A program made the position numbers and the translations under genes. Source: Sinorhizobium garamanticum (GTDB taxonomy: Bacteria > Pseudomonadota > Alphaproteobacteria > Rhizobiales > Rhizobiaceae). Taken from it: a stretch of DNA of 64,000 nucleotides. Below, piece by piece: positions 1-8,673 of this stretch. The notes below the pieces were generated by a model. The model was not told where the DNA came from, did not search any database, and saw only the letters and a list, made by a program, of their open reading frames with translations. Each line of letters begins with the position of its first letter. Positions within the stretch are counted from its first letter, which is position 1. The stretch is taken from assembly GCF_029892065.1 (NCBI RefSeq), contig NZ_CP120374.1:1612001-1676000 (forward strand), read 5' to 3'.

Positions 1-436
1 GGACGAAAAGCTCGAAGGCCGCGAAACGCTCGTGGTCGAAGCGCATGGCGGTCGCGCCCGTCGGCGTGACGAAGTCGAGCTCGGTACGGGTCCAATCGAC
101 GACCGGCATGAAATTGTAGCAGATGATCTTGATGCCGCAGGCGGCGACAGCCTCGAGACTGGCAATCCAAGCTTCGATCTCGGCCTTCGCGTTTCCGCCC
201 TTGCGCTTCACCAGATCGGGGATCGGTATGCTCTCGACTACCGACCATTTAAGCGGCGTGCGGCCGGCCGGCGTGGTCTCGATGAGCGACTGGCGCTCGC
301 GCACGGCTTTTTCCGTCCAGGCCTCGCCGATCGGCACCTGATGCAGCGCTGAGACGACATTGGTCGCGCCCGCCTGACGCACATCGTCCAGCGTGACCGG
401 CGCATCCGGTCCAAACCATCTCCAGCCTTGCCGCAT
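1..436 (-). CDS. uxuA: Mannonate dehydratase, N-terminal part (runs off the window)
   Basis: Dehydrates D-mannonate to 2-keto-3-deoxygluconate, the last specific step of glucuronate breakdown in the cytoplasm. Only the first 145 residues are present. The start reads MRQGWRWFGPDAPVTLDDVR, the characteristic UxuA opening, followed by an ATNVVSALHQVPIGEAW stretch typical of the TIM-barrel xylose-isomerase-like fold. The ATG at 434-436 has a strong AGGAGG about 8 bases upstream (445-450), which fixes the start. It lies 75 bases downstream of the GntR/FCD regulator on the same strand, and uxaC and uxuB lie on the opposite strand, so the three uronate enzymes are grouped. The family assignment is confident; the catalytic C-terminal part is not visible. 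Confidence 0.93.
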   Translation of the reverse strand, partial: MRQGWRWFGPDAPVTLDDVRQAGATNVVSALHQVPIGEAWTEKAVRERQSLIETTPAGRTPLKWSVVESIPIPDLVKRKGGNAKAEIEAWIASLEAVAACGIKIICYNFMPVVDWTRTELDFVTPTGATAMRFDHERFAAFELFV

Positions 437-511
437 ATTGGTATTCCTCCTGTGAGTCCTGATTCTTTTCTTGAGATCGTCTCTTGAGATTGTCCAGGGG
501 GCGCTCGCCGT

Positions 512-1249
512 TCAGCTGAAATAGCCCGGATAGAGTAGCCGCAGTTCGTCGATGTCGAGAATGACGGCGCTCAGGTGATGCATCATCGCGCCGCGCGCTC
601 GGTCGACATCATGCGCCGCAATGGCGTCGCGGATCGTCATGTGCTCCTCGATAACGCTGTCCATGCGGCCGAGCACCGGCAGGGTGAGACGGCGGGCGCG
701 GTCGATCTGCAGCTTCACGGTTTTGAGGATCGTCCAGATGCCGGGATAGCCGGCGATTGCCGAAATGGCTTCGTGGAAGGCCTCATCCTGTTCGTGGAAC
801 TGCGATGGTTCGTTGAGCGCGGCGTGCACACGCTGGCGGGCGATGATTGCGTCGAGCCTGGCGATATCGTCGGCGGTTGCGATTTCGGCGGCGTGTTCGA
901 CCGTCGCGCGCTCCAGTGATTTGCGGATGACGACGGCTTCGGGAATGGCGGAGACCGGAATACGCGACACGAAGGTCCCCGATTGCGGGAAGATTTCGAC
1001 GAGCCCGGCTTCCGCCAGCCGCAGAAGCGCCTCGCGCACCGGCGTGCGGCTGACGCCAAATTCCTCGGAAATGCGCTTCTCCTGCAAGGCGACGCCGGGC
1101 TTCATCTGCAGCGAGAGGATCGCCGCGTGAAGCTGCTGATAGATCGCCGACGCCGTCGTGACCCGGCGAATCCTGGCGCCGCCCGACATTGGGAAAATGG
1201 GCGACGACACATCCGGGCGTTGGCGTTGCGACATGGAGGCGAATTCCAT
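512..1249 (-). CDS. GntR/FadR-type (FCD) transcriptional regulator, probable uronate regulator
   Basis: A 245-residue one-component regulator. The winged helix covers about residues 30-100, with the recognition segment EEFGVSRTPVREALLRLAEAG and the wing QSGTFVSRI. An all-helical FCD ligand-binding domain follows (about 110-235), with the usual metal/ligand histidines in FHEAISAIAG and MHHL. Family members bind hexuronates or related acids and repress their catabolic operons, so a UxuR/ExuR role is inferred from position between uxuA and uxaC. A later ATG at 1234 (MSQRQRP) is an alternative start; neither has a strong ribosome site. It probably controls the shared spacer 1250-1325. Confidence 0.88.
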   Translation of the reverse strand: MEFASMSQRQRPDVSSPIFPMSGGARIRRVTTASAIYQQLHAAILSLQMKPGVALQEKRISEEFGVSRTPVREALLRLAEAGLVEIFPQSGTFVSRIPVSAIPEAVVIRKSLERATVEHAAEIATADDIARLDAIIARQRVHAALNEPSQFHEQDEAFHEAISAIAGYPGIWTILKTVKLQIDRARRLTLPVLGRMDSVIEEHMTIRDAIAAHDVDRARGAMMHHLSAVILDIDELRLLYPGYFS

Positions 1250-1252
1250 CGG

Positions 1253-1280
1253 TTGACTCGGTTTTGGATACTAGTATATC
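1253..1280 (+). promoter_or_regulatory. Promoter and candidate regulator operator for uxaC
   Basis: TTGACT (1253-1258) and TATATC (1275-1280) are 16 bases apart and read toward uxaC. The 10-base perfect palindrome ATACTAGTAT (1268-1277) overlaps the -10 box. An AT-rich inverted repeat at this place is typical of FCD-family operators. Promoter and operator are inferred by eye. Confidence 0.55.
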
Positions 1281-1325
1281 AATTCGACCAGATTGCCAAT
1301 ATGGATAGGGAAGGGAGGCCCGGAA

Positions 1326-2726
1326 ATGGCATTGCATCCCGAACGGTTGTTTCCGGTGGAGCCGGAAGCGCGGGCCATCGCCCGGCGCCTTTACGATGCT
1401 GTCGCAGGCTTGAAGATCATTTCCCCGCACGGCCATACGGAACCGGCCTGGTATGCCGAGGATCGGGCTTTTCCCGATCCGGCGGCGCTCTTCATCACGC
1501 CGGACCATTATGCGACGCGCATGCTCTATTCGCAGGGCGTTAGGCTGGAGGACCTTGGGGTCAGGAGGCGCGACGGGTCAGGTACTGCCCCGGAAGGCCG
1601 CGCGATCTGGCGGCTTTTCGCGCAGCATTTCCATCTCTTTGCCGGCACGCCGACGAGGCTCTGGTTCGAACATTCGCTGGAGGCCGTCTTCGGCATTACC
1701 GAGCGGCTGGGGCCGGCCAATGCCGACGCCCTTTACGATCGCATCGCCGAGGCGATTGCGACACCTCAACTGCGGCCGCGTGCTCTCTACGACAAATTCG
1801 GAATCGAGGTGATCGCGACGACCGATGGTGCGCTCGACGACCTCGTCCATCACGACGCAGTCCGTAGCTCGGGATGGCATGGCCGGGTCGTGCCGACCTA
1901 TCGGCCGGACGCTGTCGTGGATGCCGAGGCGCTGGGCTTTGTCGAGAATGTCGGGAAGCTCCTTGCACTGACCGGCGAACCCGCGACCTGGACCGGCTAT
2001 CTCAACGCGCATCGTGCCCGCCGCGCCTTCTTCAAGGCACGCGGCGCGACGGCGACTGATCACGGCCACGCAACCGCCCGGACGGAGAACCTTTCGCCCG
2101 CCGACGCTGCAAGCCTGTTCGAGAAGGTCCTGTCCGGCAAGGCGGGACCAGCGGAGGCTGAAGCCTTCCGCGGCCAGATGCTGACGGAAATGGCGCGCAT
2201 GAGCCAGGACGATGGCCTCGTCATGCAGATCCATCCCGGCTCTTACCGCAACCACAATCCGTCGCTGTTTGCGAACTTCGGACCGGACAAAGGCGCCGAT
2301 ATCCCGAAGGCGACCGACTATGTGCATGCGTTGAAGCCGCTGCTCGATGCAGTCGGGAACGACCCTTCGCTGACGATCATTCTCTTCACGCTGGACGAAA
2401 CCGCCTATTCGCGCGAGCTGGCACCGCTCGCCGGCCACTATCCGGCGCTGCGGCTCGGTCCCGCCTGGTGGTTCTTCGACAGCCCGGAAGGCATGCGCCG
2501 TTTCCGCGAGACCACCACGGAGACGTGCGGCTTCTACAACACCGTCGGCTTCAACGACGATACCCGCGCCTATCTGTCGATTCCGGCTCGCCACGACATG
2601 GCACGCCGGGTCGATTGCGCCTATCTCGCCCGCCTCGTCGCCGACCACCGCCTCGACGAGGAGGAGGCGCACGACCTTGCGCGCGAACTTGCCTACGGGC
2701 TCGCCAAGCGGGCGTATCGCTTGTGA
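1326..2726 (+). CDS. uxaC: Uronate (glucuronate) isomerase
   Basis: Isomerises D-glucuronate to D-fructuronate (and galacturonate to tagaturonate). The 466-residue product begins MALHPERLFPVEPEARAIAR and carries the amidohydrolase-fold metal motif HGH (H35, H37 in ISPHGHTEP), both hallmarks of UxaC, whose usual length is about 465-475. I chose the ATG at 1326, preceded by GGGAGG, over the longer reading from 1293, which lacks a ribosome site and adds residues absent from the family. It is divergent from the FCD regulator and followed 80 bases later by uxuB, with which it should be co-transcribed. Confidence 0.95.
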   Translation: MALHPERLFPVEPEARAIARRLYDAVAGLKIISPHGHTEPAWYAEDRAFPDPAALFITPDHYATRMLYSQGVRLEDLGVRRRDGSGTAPEGRAIWRLFAQHFHLFAGTPTRLWFEHSLEAVFGITERLGPANADALYDRIAEAIATPQLRPRALYDKFGIEVIATTDGALDDLVHHDAVRSSGWHGRVVPTYRPDAVVDAEALGFVENVGKLLALTGEPATWTGYLNAHRARRAFFKARGATATDHGHATARTENLSPADAASLFEKVLSGKAGPAEAEAFRGQMLTEMARMSQDDGLVMQIHPGSYRNHNPSLFANFGPDKGADIPKATDYVHALKPLLDAVGNDPSLTIILFTLDETAYSRELAPLAGHYPALRLGPAWWFFDSPEGMRRFRETTTETCGFYNTVGFNDDTRAYLSIPARHDMARRVDCAYLARLVADHRLDEEEAHDLARELAYGLAKRAYRL

Positions 2727-2806
2727 GTCGCGACTGTGTCGGTCCTCGCGGTACAATTCGTCAGCCCGACGCAGATCGTCGCGCGGGCCAAACAACAGCA
2801 GGCTTC

Positions 2807-4270
2807 ATGATGCGGCTCTCACGACAGACACTCGACCGGTTGCCGGCTACCGTCAAACGGCCGGAATACGATCCCGCCGGGCTTGCCGTCGGCATCGTCC
2901 ACCTCGGCATCGGCGCGTTCCACCGGGCGCACCAGGCGGTCTTTACCGACGCGGTGCTCGCTGAGGATCCTGCCTGGGGGATTTGCGGCGTCTCGCTGCG
3001 CAGCCCAGAGACGCGCGATGCGCTCGCGCCGCAGGACGGGCTCTACACGCTCAAGGTCCAGGATGGCGAGGGCGAGCAGCTACAGGTCATCGGCAGCGTC
3101 GTCGAGCTTCTCTGCGCGCCGGAGGACCCGGAGGCCGTGCTCGCACGCATGGCCGACCCGGCGACGCGGATCGTTTCGCTGACGATCACCGAGAAGGGCT
3201 ATTGCCACAATCCGGCGACGGGGAAGCTTGATGAAGCTCATCCCGACGTCGTCCATGACCTCCAGAATCCGGCGCGGCCGAAGTCGGCGGTCGGCTTCAT
3301 CGTGGAAGCGCTTGCGCGGCGGGCGAGCGCCGGGGTGCCCGCGTTCACGCTGCTCTCCTGCGACAATCTTCCGTCGAACGGCCATGTGCTGAAAAACGTC
3401 GTCACGCGCTTCGCGGAACTGCGCGATCCGGCCCTTGGCCGCATTGTCCAGCAGGTTGCCTCGCCGTCGACCATGGTGGACCGGATCGTCCCGGCGACGA
3501 CGGAAAAGGACCGGTCGGACATTTCCACGGCGATCGGCGTCGTCGATGCCTGGCCGATCGTGACAGAACCGTTCCGGCAGTGGGTGGTGGAAAACGATTT
3601 TCCGCTTGGCCGTCCGGCCTGGGAGAAGGCGGGAGTCGTGTTCGTCGACGACGTCGCCGTCTTCGAGATGATGAAACTGCGGTTGCTCAACGGCAGCCAT
3701 TCGACGCTCGCCTATCTCGGCTACCTCGCCGGGGCGGAAACGGTCGCCGAAGCCATGGCGCTGCCGGGCATGGAGGCGCTGATCGAGGGATTGATGGTCG
3801 AGGAAGTCTCGCCGACCTTGCCAGCACTGCCGGGTTTCGATCTTTCCGCCTATCGCCTGGCGCTGCTTCAGCGGTTCCGCAATCCGGCGCTGCGCCACCG
3901 GACATGGCAGATCGCCATGGACGGATCGCAGAAGCTGCCGCAGCGACTGCTCGGAACCATCCGGGACCGCATCGCTGCGAAGTCGTCCTATGACCGCCTG
4001 GCCCTCGGCGTCGCCGCCTGGATGCGATATGCGCGCGGCATCGACGAAAAAGGCAACGCCATCGACGTCCGCGACCCGCTTGCCGGCCGGATCGCCGGCG
4101 TGGCGCAACCGTTGCAACGGCCCGAAGAGATCGTGGCCGCGCTTCTGCGCATCACAGAGGTGTTCGGCGACGATCTGTCGTCGGACGGAGCATTCCGGGA
4201 CACGCTCGTCCGCACGCTCGCCAGGTTGATGTCGGAAGGCGCTGCCGCGACGGTCAAATCCTACGCGTGA
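2807..4270 (+). CDS. uxuB: D-mannonate oxidoreductase / fructuronate reductase
   Basis: Reduces D-fructuronate to D-mannonate with NADH, linking uxaC to uxuA. The 487 residues show the mannitol-dehydrogenase family layout: an N-terminal Rossmann domain with GIVHLGIGAFHRAHQ (about 29-43) and a helical C-terminal domain with the catalytic set K290, N295 and H298 in KLRLLNGSHS. Length matches UxuB (about 485). The ATG at 2807 was chosen because the family starts at this point; upstream in-frame sequence overlaps uxaC in another frame. Other polyol dehydrogenases of the family (mannitol, arabinitol) are less likely given the uxaC and uxuA neighbours. Confidence 0.92.
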   Translation: MMRLSRQTLDRLPATVKRPEYDPAGLAVGIVHLGIGAFHRAHQAVFTDAVLAEDPAWGICGVSLRSPETRDALAPQDGLYTLKVQDGEGEQLQVIGSVVELLCAPEDPEAVLARMADPATRIVSLTITEKGYCHNPATGKLDEAHPDVVHDLQNPARPKSAVGFIVEALARRASAGVPAFTLLSCDNLPSNGHVLKNVVTRFAELRDPALGRIVQQVASPSTMVDRIVPATTEKDRSDISTAIGVVDAWPIVTEPFRQWVVENDFPLGRPAWEKAGVVFVDDVAVFEMMKLRLLNGSHSTLAYLGYLAGAETVAEAMALPGMEALIEGLMVEEVSPTLPALPGFDLSAYRLALLQRFRNPALRHRTWQIAMDGSQKLPQRLLGTIRDRIAAKSSYDRLALGVAAWMRYARGIDEKGNAIDVRDPLAGRIAGVAQPLQRPEEIVAALLRITEVFGDDLSSDGAFRDTLVRTLARLMSEGAAATVKSYA

Positions 4271-4274
4271 AGCC

Positions 4275-4375
4275 TGCTGCATGATTCCTCAAATCGGCGA
4301 CGACAATTCAAAGTGCTACAGCGCCCTTTGCGCGTCTAATTAGACGCGCGGCGCTGTAGGGAAACATGCAGCAGC
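4275..4375. repeat. RIME-type palindromic repeat, copy A (mosaic)
   Basis: Contains the left arm CTGCATGATTCCTCAAATCGG, the conserved linker AATTCAAAGTGCTACAGCG and the second hairpin GCGCGTC..GACGCGC, then a stray right-arm piece GGAAACATGCAGCAG. The right arm of the first hairpin is missing from its normal place, so this copy is rearranged compared with copies D and G. Confidence 0.85.
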
Positions 4376-4471
4376 AAGCCTCACACAAGATCGCACCGGA
4401 ATAAGTATTGCCATCGGTTCTCTGCCCCGCGGGAGCGGCGGCGTCTCGGTGACGAGCAAGCGTCATTCGAG

Positions 4472-4543
4472 ATGATTTAACTCTTTGAAACTACGCAATT
4501 CCGGACGGAAAACCGTTACACACTTTTCCTGGAATTGCTCTAG
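4472..4543. repeat. Second intergenic repeat family (CGGAAAACCG element), copy 1
   Basis: The stretch from TTGAAACTACGCAATTC through CGGAAAACCG to CACTTTTCCTGGA recurs almost unchanged at 18155-18220 and in shorter form at 5842-5886. It ends a few bases before the glycosyltransferase start. It holds the small inverted repeat CGGAAAACCG. Short intergenic elements like this are common in rhizobia; I do not know a firm name for it. Confidence 0.7.
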
Positions 4544-4555
4544 CAGGATTACGCG

Positions 4556-5803
4556 GTGGATCCCGTCAAGCTCAGCATCTGCATCCCGACCTACAACCGA
4601 GCGCGGTTCCTGGAGAATGCGCTCGGCCGCTTTATCGAAAGCTATCAGATCCCGTTCAGCTTCGAGATCGTCATCTCCGACAACGCGTCCACGGACAACA
4701 CGCGGGAGATTGTCGAGACGTTCGCCGGCAAAGGATTGCCGATCCGCTATTTCCGCCAGCTGGAAAATCGTGGCGTCGACGCGAATCTCGGCAGCGCCTT
4801 CCGCCATGCGGCGGGCGCGTATGCGATCTATCTCGCAGACGACGACATGCTGGCGGTCGATGGTCTCGTCGAGGCCATTGCCTACCTCGACAGGAACCCG
4901 GCGCTCTCCGCCTGTTATGCGCCGTGGCATGTCCACAACGAGGTCGAAGGCCGGGACACCGAACTTTTCTACCAGATCGATGCCGACACCAAATTCGACA
5001 AGGATGAATTCGAGCGGCTTTTCGCTTTTATCGTCGAGCGGCACATCTTTCCCGAAATCGGAATCTATCGGACCGGGGCGCTGCGCACGTCGTGGCTGCC
5101 GCGCCATTTTGCCTACTGGGCTTTTTCCAACCTCGCGCATTTTCTCGAAAGCGGCGGCGTCGCGTTTCTGAAGAAACCCTTCTACCGGCAGGTCATCCAA
5201 TCGAAGTTGGGCCGGGATCGGCCCCAGGCCGGCCATGACGAACTGCTGACCGCCTGGGACCGCTACCGGGGCGGCCTGGAATATTTCCTCCACGTCGGAG
5301 CCAAGCGTGGAGCCTTGCGCATGACACCCGACCGTCGTACCGCGCGGGACGCGCAGATCAGGCACTTCACCTCCATGCGCATGGCCGTCGCCATGCGCAT
5401 GTGGGCGGCCAAGAAAGACTACGTCAAGGCCTATGAAATCTATACCCGCATGGCGCTCGCCGGATTCGAGCACCATCCGACGGCGCGGCAACTGAAGGAT
5501 TCCCTGCCGCTGATGGTGGCCGTGCAAACGCTTGCCTGGCAGGTCAATGCGGCTGCCGAGGTCAACCGCGTGATCCTGCATGGCGTCGACAGTCCGTCAT
5601 CGCTTGAAGGTCTGCTGCGCGAACTGGGCCTGCGCCAGGACATCGCCGTCGTTGCCCCAGCGCCGGAGCTTGAGCCAACGGAAATCGCGCGCACGGCCGT
5701 CTTCGTCGTTGCCGAAAACGATCGCCAGCAGTTCCTCGCGCAAGGCTATTCGCCGAACCTCGTTCTCTGCGAAAGCGACATCGTCGGCAATGTCGTGGTC
5801 TGA
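4556..5803 (+). CDS. Family 2 glycosyltransferase (GT-A fold)
   Basis: A 415-residue protein whose first 240 residues form a GT2 domain. It opens with KLSICIPTYNRARFLE and continues with the nucleotide-binding SDNASTDNT and the DxD-type metal site DDD at 95-97 (YLADDDML). The C-terminal 170 residues have no motif I recognise. No membrane segment is evident, so it is probably a cytoplasmic or peripheral enzyme adding a sugar to a surface polysaccharide or lipid; donor and acceptor cannot be read from sequence. The start is GTG with a weak AGGA upstream. It stands alone between repeats, with no polysaccharide cluster nearby, which suggests insertion of a single gene. Confidence 0.85.
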   Translation: MDPVKLSICIPTYNRARFLENALGRFIESYQIPFSFEIVISDNASTDNTREIVETFAGKGLPIRYFRQLENRGVDANLGSAFRHAAGAYAIYLADDDMLAVDGLVEAIAYLDRNPALSACYAPWHVHNEVEGRDTELFYQIDADTKFDKDEFERLFAFIVERHIFPEIGIYRTGALRTSWLPRHFAYWAFSNLAHFLESGGVAFLKKPFYRQVIQSKLGRDRPQAGHDELLTAWDRYRGGLEYFLHVGAKRGALRMTPDRRTARDAQIRHFTSMRMAVAMRMWAAKKDYVKAYEIYTRMALAGFEHHPTARQLKDSLPLMVAVQTLAWQVNAAAEVNRVILHGVDSPSSLEGLLRELGLRQDIAVVAPAPELEPTEIARTAVFVVAENDRQQFLAQGYSPNLVLCESDIVGNVVV

Positions 5804-5841
5804 GTTCGCGGCACGCACGAGATCACGATGAATTGAGACGC

Positions 5842-5886
5842 GGGATGCGGGCGGAAAACCGCGCACGCTTTTCCTCATCCCGCTCC
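5842..5886. repeat. CGGAAAACCG element, copy 3 (short)
   Basis: GGGATGCGGGCGGAAAACCG followed by CGCACGCTTTTCCTCATCCC. The core CGGAAAACCG and CTTTTCCT are shared with the elements at 4472 and 18155, but the flanks differ and form their own GGGATG..CATCCC inverted repeat. Confidence 0.55.
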
Positions 5887-6016
5887 AAGACCCCGCGCGC
5901 GGCTCCCGCAAGTCGCGCGCTGGAATGGTCCGCTGGCGCCGCGCGTGGCGTCCTCTGGACGTCTTTGCCGCCCTTCCATCGGCGCCACCGCGACGGTGCG
6001 GCCGCCAGAACGCCAT

Positions 6017-6030
6017 TGAAATCGATTACA
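6017..6030. promoter_or_regulatory. Candidate LacI-family operator upstream of the sugar ABC operon
   Basis: TGAAATCGATTACA is a 14-base palindrome with a single mismatched pair and the central CG usual for LacI-family operators. It sits 42 bases upstream of the binding-protein ATG. The operon encodes its own LacI regulator at 10612, which is the likely ligand. Confidence 0.55.
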
Positions 6031-6071
6031 TTTTCTGGCTTCATGTCCTCCTCAAGATTTGGGAGGATCTT

Positions 6072-7097
6072 ATGAGAAGGCTTATCGCAGCAGCGCTCAG
6101 CACAGTCGCGTCCATCGTCATCTCGGCATCGGCAGTCAACGCGGAGACCTTCAAGATCGGTCTCTCGAACGGCTGGGTCGGCAGCGAGTGGCGCACCCAG
6201 ATGATCGACGAGGCCAAGGCCGCCGCGGAGAAGTGGAAGGAAAAGGGCGTCGACGTCGAAGTCTCGGTCCAGAGCGCGAATGTCGACGTACCCGGACAGA
6301 TCGCCCATATCCGCAACTTCATCGCCGAAGGCGTGAACGCCATCATCGTTAACCCGAACAGCCCCACCGCCTTCGACCCGATCTTCGCCCAGGCGAAGGA
6401 AGCCGGCATCCTGGTGATCGCCACGGACGCGGAAGTCTCGTCTCCGGATGCGCTCTATGTCGGCATTGACCAGACCGCCTGGGGTGCCGCCGGGGCGAAA
6501 TGGCTTGCCGAAACGCTGGGCGGCAAGGGCAAGGTGGTCGCGATAAACGGCGTTGCCGGTCACCCGGCCAACGAGATGCGCGTGGCAGGCTACAAGCAGG
6601 TCTTCAAGGACTATCCGGACATCCAGATCGTCAACGAAGTCAGCGCCAACTGGGATCAGGCGCAGGGCCAGCAGGCGATGCAGAACATCCTTGCCACCTA
6701 TCCCGACGTGAACGGCGTCGTGGTGCAGGACGGCATGGCCGCCGGCGCCTGGAAATCGATCATGGACGCCGGCAAGACGGACCAGATCGCCGCAACGGGC
6801 GAGATCCGCAAGGACTTCATCGACCTCTGGGTCAAGGACAAGCTGAACTCCGGCGCGACCGTCAACCCGCCGGGCGTGATGGCGAGCGCGCTGAATGTCG
6901 CGGTGCTGATGCTGCAGGGCAAGGAGTTGAAGGAGCCCGCCAAGGCCGGCCAATACGGTAACGCTCTCTACCTGCCGATCCCGTTCATCGACAGCAAGAA
7001 CGTGGGCGATGCCGCAAAGCAGCTCGAAGGCAAACCCGGCTACTATTCCTATACCAGCTCGCTTTCGATCGAAGACGCGGAAGCTCTCTTCAAGTGA
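6072..7097 (+). CDS. Periplasmic sugar-binding protein of a CUT2-type ABC transporter
   Basis: A 341-residue type I periplasmic binding protein (ribose-binding fold). A signal peptide covers about residues 1-24 (MRRLIAAALS...AVNA), followed by the mature start ETFKIGLSNGWVGSEWRTQM. The segment AIIVNPNSPTAFDPIFAQAKEAGI and the later VNGVVVQDGMAAG are the two-lobe hallmarks. The ATG at 6072 follows GGGAGGATCTT; the longer in-frame reading upstream would remove the signal peptide from the N-terminus and is rejected. It is the first gene of a coupled operon (ATPase, two permeases, LacI regulator). The substrate is unknown; a monosaccharide or sugar derivative is expected from the family. Confidence 0.9.
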   Translation: MRRLIAAALSTVASIVISASAVNAETFKIGLSNGWVGSEWRTQMIDEAKAAAEKWKEKGVDVEVSVQSANVDVPGQIAHIRNFIAEGVNAIIVNPNSPTAFDPIFAQAKEAGILVIATDAEVSSPDALYVGIDQTAWGAAGAKWLAETLGGKGKVVAINGVAGHPANEMRVAGYKQVFKDYPDIQIVNEVSANWDQAQGQQAMQNILATYPDVNGVVVQDGMAAGAWKSIMDAGKTDQIAATGEIRKDFIDLWVKDKLNSGATVNPPGVMASALNVAVLMLQGKELKEPAKAGQYGNALYLPIPFIDSKNVGDAAKQLEGKPGYYSYTSSLSIEDAEALFK

Positions 7098-7112
7098 GTG
7101 TTTCCAATGGTT

Positions 7113-7137
7113 GCACGGGCCGAGTCTCGGCCCGTGC
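7113..7137 (+). terminator. Intercistronic hairpin after the binding-protein gene
   Basis: GCACGGGCCG and CGGCCCGTGC form a 10-base-pair GC-rich stem around a 5-base loop, with no following T-run. It lies between the binding protein and the ATPase. It is better read as a partial terminator or mRNA 3'-end stabiliser favouring binding-protein expression than as an operon terminator. Confidence 0.65.
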
Positions 7138-7167
7138 TTGCCTTCGCACTGCAACGGACGAAGTTCG

Positions 7168-8673
7168 ATGTCGAAACTGAAACTGAGCGGCGTAAGCAAG
7201 GCTTACGGCGCCACATTGGCATTACGTCGCGGCGATCTGGAGGTGCTGGCCGGCGAAGTCCATGTGCTCATGGGCTCGAACGGATCGGGCAAGAGCACGC
7301 TTTGCAAGATCATCGCTGGCAGCGTGCGGCCGGATGCAGGGAGAATCCTTATCGACAACAGGCCGGTCACGATCACCGGGCCGCGTTCGGCACGCGCACA
7401 GGGGATCGGCATCTTCTATCAGGAGCTCAGCCTTGCGGCTCATCGCTCGGTCGAGGAAAACATCTGCCTTGCCGCATTGCCGATCAAGTCCCACCTGTTC
7501 GTCGACCGGGCCTCGCTCAAGCAGCGCGCTGCCCGCTACATCAGGCTCTTCGAGAAAGTAGCCGGAGAAGGATTTTCCGCCGACACCCTCGTCGGCAACC
7601 TGCGCCCCGACCAGCGGCAACTCGTGGAGATCATGAAGGCGCTCGCAAGCGAGGCGCCGATTCTGATCTTCGACGAACCGACCTCCGCGCTCGACCGTGC
7701 GCAGGTCGATTGCTTCTTCGAGATCCTGCGTGATCTGACGTGGCAGGACCGCGGCATCATCTTCATTTCCCACCGCATGGACGAGATCAAGGCGATCGGC
7801 GACCGGGTGACGATCATTCGCGACGGCGAGACGATCACGACGCTCAATCTTGCCGAGACGGACGCGGCCTCGGTTATCCGGCTGATGGTCGGCGGCTCCG
7901 GCGACATGCCGGCTTCACAGTCCTCGGCCCCCGCCGTTGTCGACGGCAAGGACGGCGCGGCGATGACCGTCCGCAATCTCTCCGGCCGCGGTTTCCGCAA
8001 TGTCAGTTTCGAAGTCGCCAAAGGCGAAATCTTAGGCTTCGGCGGCCTTCACGGGCAGGGCCAATCGGCGCTGCTCCGGGCGATCTTCGGCGCCGGCTTC
8101 TTCTCGTCCGGCGAAGTGTTGATCGGCGATGGCCGCTTTGACGCGTCGAGCCCGCGCGACGCCATCCGGCGGGGCTGCGCCTATGTTTCCGGCGATCGCG
8201 GCCGCGACGGCGTCATCAGCGGCAGGCCGATCATCGAGAACGTCACGCCGATCCATTATCTGCGCGATCGCCTGATGATAGCCCGGCCCTCCAAGCTGCG
8301 CGACAAGGTGGCGCCGGCGCTTCAAAGCATGCATACCAAGTTTGAGAGCCTGTTCCACCCGATCAATTCGCTTTCCGGCGGCAACCAGCAGAAGGTGATC
8401 ATCGCCCGCTGGCTGATCGACCGCCCCGATGTGCTGCTGCTCGACGACCCGACCAAGGGCATCGACCTTTCGGCGAAGGCCGACCTCTTCGCTCTGATCC
8501 GCCAGCTGGCGGCCGAGGGCCTCGGCATCCTGCTCTATTCATCCGAGGACGCCGAATTGCTCGGGAACGCCAACCGCATCCTCGTCTTCAACGGCGGTTC
8601 GGTCAGCCGCGAACTGACGGGGGCCGACCGCACGCGCTACAATCTTTATCAAGCCGCTTACGAGGCCGCGTGA
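7168..8673 (+). CDS. CUT2-type sugar ABC transporter ATPase (tandem domains)
   Basis: A 501-residue RbsA/MglA-like protein with two nucleotide-binding domains. Domain 1 (about 1-235) has Walker A GSNGSGKST and Walker [13 protein letters not shown], but its signature reads NLRPDQRQ rather than LSGGQ. Domain 2 (about 255-495) lacks a true Walker A (GLHGQGQSAL), keeps the signature LSGGNQQK, and has DDP in place of DEP after Walker B (LLLDDPTKGID). Such asymmetry is normal for the family: domain 1's Walker motifs pair with domain 2's signature to form one active site. The Glu-to-Asp change lies in the already degenerate site. Start ATG 7168; the upstream extension overlaps the preceding gene and is rejected. 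Confidence 0.92.
   Translation: MSKLKLSGVSKAYGATLALRRGDLEVLAGEVHVLMGSNGSGKSTLCKIIAGSVRPDAGRILIDNRPVTITGPRSARAQGIGIFYQELSLAAHRSVEENICLAALPIKSHLFVDRASLKQRAARYIRLFEKVAGEGFSADTLVGNLRPDQRQLVEIMKALASEAPILIFDEPTSALDRAQVDCFFEILRDLTWQDRGIIFISHRMDEIKAIGDRVTIIRDGETITTLNLAETDAASVIRLMVGGSGDMPASQSSAPAVVDGKDGAAMTVRNLSGRGFRNVSFEVAKGEILGFGGLHGQGQSALLRAIFGAGFFSSGEVLIGDGRFDASSPRDAIRRGCAYVSGDRGRDGVISGRPIIENVTPIHYLRDRLMIARPSKLRDKVAPALQSMHTKFESLFHPINSLSGGNQQKVIIARWLIDRPDVLLLDDPTKGIDLSAKADLFALIRQLAAEGLGILLYSSEDAELLGNANRILVFNGGSVSRELTGADRTRYNLYQAAYEAA

Noticed and set aside
32-352. 106-codon plus-strand frame at the window's left edge
   Set aside because: Opposite strand gives a clear UxuA N-terminus with a strong ribosome site, so this frame is a shadow.
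1578-2795. 405-codon minus-strand frame opposite uxaC
   Set aside because: It lies antisense to a confidently identified enzyme, has arginine-rich low-information composition and no ribosome site; long antisense frames are normal in high-GC genes.
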